Source: an uncultured Bacteroidales bacterium (lineage in GTDB: Bacteria; Bacteroidota; Bacteroidia; Bacteroidales; Paludibacteraceae). Taken from it: 17,390 nt of DNA. A model generated the notes under the pieces. That model was not told the origin of the DNA. It saw only the letters and a list, made by a program, of their open reading frames with translations, and searched no databases. Both the position numbers and the translations under genes were made by a program. Of the stretch, positions 13,220 to 17,390 are shown piece by piece (the stretch's first letter is position 1; each line of letters starts with the position of its first letter). The stretch covers positions 1-17,390 of the forward strand of contig CAKUYO010000043.1 of assembly GCA_934716995.1 (NCBI GenBank), given 5' to 3'.

Positions 13220-14509
13220 ATGGAATCCAAACTCTTTACTCCTTGCCAATTAGGACCTGTCACGCTGTGCAACCGTTTCATCCGTTCGGCGGCGTTCGAG
13301 AATATGTGCCACAACAACACTCCCTCGCAGGAGTTGCACGACTACCACGTCAGTGTAGCGCACGGCGGAGTGGGGATGACCACGGTGGCATATTGTGCGG
13401 TGGATCTCAGCGGTGTTTCTTTCGACGGACAACTCTATGTGCGCGACGAGGCACTCCCCGGCTTGAAGAAACTCACCGACGCAATCCACGCCGAGGGTGC
13501 AAAAGCAAGTATCCAACTCGGGCATTGCGGCAATATGACCCACTTCTATACCTGCCATTGTATGCCCGTGAGTGCCAGCAACGGTTTCAACCTCTATTCG
13601 CCGACAATCCATCGCCGTCTGCGTGTGGACGAGATAAAGCAATTGGTCAAGAAGTTCGGCGAAGCGGTGGACTTCTGCCGCGAGGCGGGTTTCGACTGCG
13701 TGGAAATCCACGCAGGGCATGCCTACCTTATTTCGCAGTTTATCAGCCGACGCACCAACCATCGCCATGATGAATACGGTGGCTCTTTCGAGAACCGTGT
13801 GCGTTTTATGAACGAGGTACTCGATGAGGTGATGAAGCACGCAGGCAACGATATGGCGGTGATTGTCAAGACCAATATGTGGGATGCCTGCCGTGGCGGT
13901 TCGGATATAGAAGAGGGCTTGCGCGTGGCGCGTGAGATACTCAAACATCATGTGCATGGTATCGTCCTGTCGGGCGGTACGGTAAGTGCTTCGCCGATGC
14001 GTATTCTCGGTGGTGCTATGCCTATCAAGACCCTTGCACACTATATGCCTATGAAGAGTTTCTGGTGGCTCAAAGCCGCCCTGTTATGCGGCGGCGGTGC
14101 GTTGATGATACCTACCGTGCCGTTCAAGGAACTCTACTTTATGGAGCAGGCGAAACGCTTCCAAAAGGAACTGAAAGACGAACTCGGTGATACCCAACTC
14201 ATCTATGTGGGCGGTGTACAGTCGGGCGACAACTGCCAAACGATTATGGACGAGGGCTTTGAACTGTTCCAAATAGCCCACGTACTTATCAAAGACCCTG
14301 ATTTCGTGAACCACGTACAGGCTAATCCCCACTATCATGCAGGTTGCGGTCGTTCCAACTATTGTGTCGGACGTATGTACACCCTCGATATGAAGTGCCA
14401 CGAGTGCGTGGAGCGTGACGGTGAAAAGATCCCCGCTTGTCTCAAAAAAGAGATTGCCCATCTCGAAGCCAACGCTAAGAAATCAATGGCAGAAAATAAG
14501 CAAGACTGA
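13220..14509 (+). CDS. Old-yellow-enzyme-type NADH:flavin oxidoreductase, probable delta-4-3-ketosteroid reductase or dehydrogenase
   Basis: A 429-residue cytoplasmic FMN TIM-barrel protein of the OYE / 2,4-dienoyl-CoA reductase / BaiCD group. Motifs are PVTLCNRF (13-20), SIQLGHCG (97-104), the active-site EIHAGHAYLISQFIS (162-176) with His164 and His167, DEYGGSFENRVRF (184-196) and VGGVQSGDN. Unlike BaiCD or FadH (about 640-670 residues) it has no C-terminal FAD/NAD domain. The expected iron-sulphur ligand pattern CxxCNxC reads Cys376-x2-Ser379-Asn-x-Cys382, with Cys393 and Cys396 beyond, so one ligand appears replaced. The segment around 255-310 (SPMRILGGAMPIKTL onward) differs from standard members and may shape the substrate pocket. 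Placement between a 5-alpha-reductase and an SDR suggests it acts on the same steroid A ring, possibly as the 5-beta-reductase working in either direction. Confidence 0.92.
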   Translation: MESKLFTPCQLGPVTLCNRFIRSAAFENMCHNNTPSQELHDYHVSVAHGGVGMTTVAYCAVDLSGVSFDGQLYVRDEALPGLKKLTDAIHAEGAKASIQLGHCGNMTHFYTCHCMPVSASNGFNLYSPTIHRRLRVDEIKQLVKKFGEAVDFCREAGFDCVEIHAGHAYLISQFISRRTNHRHDEYGGSFENRVRFMNEVLDEVMKHAGNDMAVIVKTNMWDACRGGSDIEEGLRVAREILKHHVHGIVLSGGTVSASPMRILGGAMPIKTLAHYMPMKSFWWLKAALLCGGGALMIPTVPFKELYFMEQAKRFQKELKDELGDTQLIYVGGVQSGDNCQTIMDEGFELFQIAHVLIKDPDFVNHVQANPHYHAGCGRSNYCVGRMYTLDMKCHECVERDGEKIPACLKKEIAHLEANAKKSMAENKQD

Positions 14510-14510
14510 C

Positions 14511-14545
14511 AATTCATAATTCCTCATTCATAATTCATAATTAGA
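14511..14545. repeat. 7-bp tandem array between OYE and SDR genes
   Basis: Units AATTCAT, AATTCCT, CATTCAT, AATTCAT and a partial AATTAGA. It starts one base after the OYE stop and fills most of the 43-bp gap to the SDR GTG start. It supplies an in-frame TAA (14538-14540) upstream of that start. It is the same family as at 5245-5279. Confidence 0.85.
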
Positions 14546-14552
14546 ACCAACG

Positions 14553-15380
14553 GTGTTAAGTCTTGTTACTGGTGCGAGCAGTGGTATCGGTTTGCAGTAT
14601 GCCACGCAGTTAGCCCGCGATTATCATACCGACCTCCTCTTGGTCAGCAATCAGGAGGAAGAACTCCGCAAGGTGGCGGAAGACCTTGAAACGCAGTACC
14701 ATGTGAAGGCTGTCCCTCACTATGCCGACCTCAGCAAGCAGGATGCAGCGGAAGAACTCTACAACTACTGCCACGCCAACAATCTCGTGGTGGATATCCT
14801 TATCAACGATGCAGGGGTGTTCTTCTTCAATCCCTATTGCAAGACCTCTATGCGCCGCATCGAACTGATGCTCAACTTACACATGACCACGGTGGCAAAA
14901 CTATGCCGCCTGTTTGGCGAGGATATGTTGAAGCGTGAACTCTCTGCCGAGGAACAGGCACAGACCATCTGCGGCAAGCCCCGCAAGAAAGGCTATATCC
15001 TCAATATGTCGTCTATGTCCGCATGGATGGCCATGCCCGGTATCCAGACCTACAACGCGACGAAAGCCTTTATCTACAACTTCTCCAAGTCGCTGTGGTA
15101 TGAACTACGCCCGCAGGGCGTGAATATCACCGTCATGACCCCGGGTGCAGTGGACACCGCTCTCTTCGGGTTGGCACCCAACTTGCGCAAACTGGCAGTC
15201 AACCTTACGGTATCCATACCGCCCGAGAAACTGGTCAAACGTGCCTTGCGCAGTATGTTCCGCGGCAAGAAAGTCGATATGCCCGGTGTCATCAACCACC
15301 TCTGTACTCCGCTTCTCAAGCATACGCCCGACTGGCTGGTGTTCTTCGCAATGAAGCATATAGGCAAGTACCAGAAATAA
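14553..15380 (+). CDS. Short-chain dehydrogenase/reductase, probable hydroxysteroid dehydrogenase
   Basis: A 275-residue classical SDR with a Rossmann fold. TGASSGIG (6-13) binds the cofactor, and INDAG (84-88) replaces the usual NNAG. Asn108, Ser154 (in NMSSMSAW), Tyr167 and Lys171 (YNATK) form the catalytic tetrad; TPGAVDT follows. The general pattern is closest to the 17-beta-HSD12 / ketoacyl reductase type of SDR. The start is GTG at 14553: an in-frame TAA at 14538 excludes earlier starts and only five residues precede the TGxxxGIG motif, which is normal. It is the last gene of the steroid unit, and its TAA overlaps a perfect 21-bp hairpin. With a 5-alpha-reductase upstream, 3-beta-hydroxysteroid dehydrogenase activity on a 3-oxo-5-alpha product is the most likely role, but neither stereochemistry nor substrate can be seen directly. 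Confidence 0.94.
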   Translation: MLSLVTGASSGIGLQYATQLARDYHTDLLLVSNQEEELRKVAEDLETQYHVKAVPHYADLSKQDAAEELYNYCHANNLVVDILINDAGVFFFNPYCKTSMRRIELMLNLHMTTVAKLCRLFGEDMLKRELSAEEQAQTICGKPRKKGYILNMSSMSAWMAMPGIQTYNATKAFIYNFSKSLWYELRPQGVNITVMTPGAVDTALFGLAPNLRKLAVNLTVSIPPEKLVKRALRSMFRGKKVDMPGVINHLCTPLLKHTPDWLVFFAMKHIGKYQK

Positions 15381-15426
15381 TACAGCACTCCCCTGCAAGC
15401 CGTTTGCTTGCAGGGGAGTGCTGTAT
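15380..15426. terminator. Perfect 21-bp hairpin ending the steroid operon
   Basis: Arms 15380-15400 and 15406-15426 are exact reverse complements over 21 bp, with loop CGTTT. The left arm begins at the last base of the SDR stop codon. No T-tract follows on the plus strand, so termination may be weak or bidirectional; 3' end protection is another possible role. Confidence 0.8.
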
Positions 15427-15456
15427 ATAACAGTTGCGCTAATTTAGTGATATGGC

Positions 15457-15621
15457 ATTTATGGTTAATTTGTGGTAATACGGCGTAGCCGTCCGTTCAA
15501 TATAGCCCCGATAATGCCGATTTGTGGTCAATTCAAAGGCAATTCTATTCTCTGTTGTTTAATAGTTGTTGTCAGTTGTTGACCGACAAAGTCCCTTTCT
15601 TTCGTTATATCGAACTCACGT
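15457..15621. repeat. Dispersed repeat, copy B
   Basis: It matches copy C from ATTTATGG through the hairpin ACGGC-GTA-GCCGT and TCCGTTCAATATAG to GATAATGCCGAT. It matches copies A and C again from ATAGTTGTTGTCAGTTG to TTATATCGAACTCACGT. A stretch present in A and C (around TATATTGTTATCT) is missing. Its end is 9 bp before the stop of the minus-strand DUF389 gene. Short plus-strand frames here translate the repeat and are not genes. Confidence 0.85.
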
Positions 15622-15629
15622 TATATGGA

Positions 15630-17000
15630 TTATTGAATGACTACCTCTATCCGGTCTGCATTGAGACGTATGCGGAGCCATTCCTGCAGTTTGTCCCGCT
15701 CGGTGCGGGAGAGCGTTTTCTTGTGTGCCAAGCGGACGGATACCAGTGTAACGGATTCCACTCTGGCGGTATCGTTGGCGGTGGTCAGATGTTCGCCGAG
15801 AGCAAACGTGATGCTTTCCACTGCAGGGTATTGCGTGCGTATCTCTTGTGTGAGTTGTTCGGTGGGGAAGGTGTGCTGCGTGTTGAGCCGTTCTGCAGCG
15901 GCTAACTGGGTACGAAGGTCGTTGATCTGCTGCTGGTAGGTTTGTATCTGTTCGTCCTTGGTGGCAAACAGGTCTTTGATCAACTGCTCTTGGCGGAGGT
16001 CGGTGTTGTCTGCAGTGAGTGCGTCTTCGTGCAGGACGATAGAGGTGGAGTCGAAGCCCGCCTGCATGGCATCGGCAAGAAACAGTTTGCGGTCAGCCTC
16101 CGACAAGGTCTCGCCGGCGAGAAAGAAATCAATGGTAGAGGCGGTTGCATCCACCTGCGTCTGATAGACGTAACTCATACCGATGGTCTTGTGTTGCGCA
16201 ATGAACGTGTTGGCGCGGCGGCTGAAATTGTTTTCGCGCACTACCGAGACAGCGGATATAATGCTCGGTACAATCAGCACTAAAATGACGAGGGTGATAG
16301 AGACGGCGCGGCGGCGTTTGTTGGTGGTTTGCTCCTGCACTACCGGGTAACGTAGATATTTCACGGCAAGGAACGTTGCCAAAGCAATAAGAATACTGTT
16401 TATAAGGAATAAGTACAATGCCCCGGCAATGTATTGCCAATGCCATGTGGCGATACCGAAACCCGCTGTGCAGAGCGGAGGCATCAGGGCGGTGGCAATA
16501 GCCACACCCGACATCACAGTGCCGCGCTCTTTGCGCGAGGTCTCCAGTATGCCGGCAAACCCGCCGAACAGGGCGATGAACACATCGTATATGGTCGGTT
16601 TGGTACGGGCGAGCAATTCGGTGGGGTTCTCCATAGAGAGCGGCGAAATCAGAAAATAGAGAGTGGAGGCAAGGATACTGATACTGACCATTACGGCGAG
16701 ATTCTTGAGCGATGTACGTACCAGATCGGTGTCATTGGTGCCAAGCCCCATACCGAACCCCATAATCGGTCCCATCAGCGGAGAGATGAGCATCGCACCG
16801 ATGATGACCGGAATGGAATTGACATTCAGCCCCACCGAGGCGATAATAATAGCGAAGAACAGAATAAAAACATTCGGTCCGCGGAAATATACGTTCTGCC
16901 GTATGGTGGCACTTGCCGCCTCGGTATCAATATCCTGACTGAGCGATACCAACTGCCGCAGATAGCGCACTACGGCATTTTTGTTCCAGTTCCATTTCAT
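15630..17000 (-). CDS. DUF389 (TIGR00341-like) inner-membrane protein
   Basis: A 456-residue protein with a short cytoplasmic N-terminus and about six transmembrane segments between residues 42 and 255, followed by a long soluble C-terminal part. The DUF389 hallmarks are IIGAMLISPLMGPIMGFG (66-83) and GVAIATALMPPLCTAGFG (165-182). The soluble part contains a likely coiled coil rich in Gln, Leu and Asp (about 325-370) and ends in a small alpha/beta-looking domain. The function of DUF389 proteins is not established. The ATG at 17000 is followed by MKWNWNKN, and I see only a degenerate promoter upstream. Copies B and C of a dispersed repeat flank the gene as direct repeats. Confidence 0.93.
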   Translation of the reverse strand: MKWNWNKNAVVRYLRQLVSLSQDIDTEAASATIRQNVYFRGPNVFILFFAIIIASVGLNVNSIPVIIGAMLISPLMGPIMGFGMGLGTNDTDLVRTSLKNLAVMVSISILASTLYFLISPLSMENPTELLARTKPTIYDVFIALFGGFAGILETSRKERGTVMSGVAIATALMPPLCTAGFGIATWHWQYIAGALYLFLINSILIALATFLAVKYLRYPVVQEQTTNKRRRAVSITLVILVLIVPSIISAVSVVRENNFSRRANTFIAQHKTIGMSYVYQTQVDATASTIDFFLAGETLSEADRKLFLADAMQAGFDSTSIVLHEDALTADNTDLRQEQLIKDLFATKDEQIQTYQQQINDLRTQLAAAERLNTQHTFPTEQLTQEIRTQYPAVESITFALGEHLTTANDTARVESVTLVSVRLAHKKTLSRTERDKLQEWLRIRLNADRIEVVIQ

Positions 17001-17040
17001 AGATTCTGTCAGTGCTGAAAATATATTATAATTAACATCA

Positions 17041-17249
17041 GTTCGATATAATTTGGGGATATAAAATTTATGGCTAATTTGTAGTAATACGGCGTAGCCG
17101 TCCGTTCAATATAGTCCCGATAATGCCGATTGGTGGTCAATGGCAATTCGTGTTTACAACCTGTAGTGTATACTATATTGTTATCTATTGTGCATAGTTG
17201 TTGTCAGTTGTTGACCGACAAAGTCTCTTTCTTTATATCGAACTCACGT
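17041..17249. repeat. Dispersed repeat, copy C, with inverted ends
   Basis: The longest copy. It contains both the part shared with B (ATTTATGG, the ACGGC-GTA-GCCGT hairpin, GATAATGCCGAT) and the part shared with A (17161-17249). It is bounded by GTTCGATATAA (17041-17051) and its exact reverse complement TTATATCGAAC (17233-17243), giving a unit of about 203 bp with 11-bp terminal inverted repeats. No transposase is present. The layout resembles a miniature non-autonomous element. Confidence 0.75.
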
Positions 17250-17390
17250 CATAATAAGGTGCGCAAAATGTATGCCAAAAGATTTTTTCTTTTTTGCGAT
17301 GCCCCCATAACATAGCATTTCAAACCCAAATATGGAATGGAACAGAGGCAACGCAAGTTCAACTTGGAAGTGCAAAAAAGTGGTAACATA
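17250..17390. other. Right window edge, unresolved
   Basis: Two readings are possible. On the plus strand, ATG at 17337 opens a frame of 18 codons to the window edge (MEQRQRKFNLEVQKSGNI), which could be the start of a gene. On the minus strand a frame is open from the edge to a TGA at about 17246-17248, inside the end of repeat copy C; by analogy with copies A and B this could be the end of a minus-strand gene. The region is AT-rich and I find no consensus promoter, so I do not call a gene. Confidence 0.3.

Noticed and set aside
13250..14041. Minus-strand frame of 263 codons opposite the OYE gene
   Set aside because: Shadow of a well-supported coding sequence on the other strand.
15522..15905. 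Plus-strand frame beginning in repeat copy B (and a similar one at 17130-17315)
   Set aside because: The shared peptide (CCQLLTDKV) is a translation of the dispersed repeat; the rest is antisense to DUF389 or AT-rich spacer.

Overview
The window looks like a chromosomal segment from a Bacteroidales member (Bacteroidota), probably gut-associated. The evidence is: five promoter-like sites of the Bacteroidota type (TTTG, 20-bp spacer, TAnnTTTG); a Bacteroidota lipobox; a TonB-dependent receptor with an N-terminal carboxypeptidase-regulatory domain; and families typical of the group (DUF4876 and, less surely, DUF6850). I cannot name the species. I see no rRNA, tRNA, CRISPR array, integrase or transposase.

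Layout. 213-2146 (+): a two-gene glycosyltransferase family 2 unit with an ATGA overlap. 2143-3723 (-): recN, whose stop codon overlaps the stop of the second glycosyltransferase. 3888-9261 (-): an envelope operon of TonB-dependent receptor, DUF4876-type lipoprotein and a predicted outer-membrane barrel protein (probably DUF6850). 9512-11956 (-): a HAD phosphatase, class I/II aminotransferase and DUF456 membrane protein, probably one transcript. 12254-15426 (+): the most interesting unit, a homologue of animal steroid 5-alpha-reductase, an old-yellow-enzyme-type reductase and a short-chain dehydrogenase. 15630-17000 (-): a DUF389 membrane protein.

The 5-alpha-reductase / OYE / SDR trio matches what is known of gut Bacteroidales that convert 3-oxo bile acids to allo and iso-allo forms through a delta-4 intermediate. 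I read it as a steroid or bile acid A-ring reduction and epimerisation operon. Its 5-alpha-reductase keeps the active-site Glu and Tyr and the NADPH-site motifs of the human enzymes. The OYE protein is short (no C-terminal FAD/NAD domain) and has Ser in place of one expected cluster cysteine. A terminator-like hairpin separates the 5-alpha-reductase from the other two genes. The promoter shares a divergent regulatory region with the HAD operon, and four tandem 11-bp repeats lie between the two promoters.

A second theme is repeats. Short arrays of 7-bp or 8-bp units (four to five imperfect copies) sit at gene junctions, where they supply three stop codons and one start codon. Two more arrays lie inside the two glycosyltransferase genes, in frame, at the same loop of the fold. 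A separate dispersed element of about 125-200 bp occurs three times in the same orientation. Two of these copies follow directly after minus-strand stop codons.
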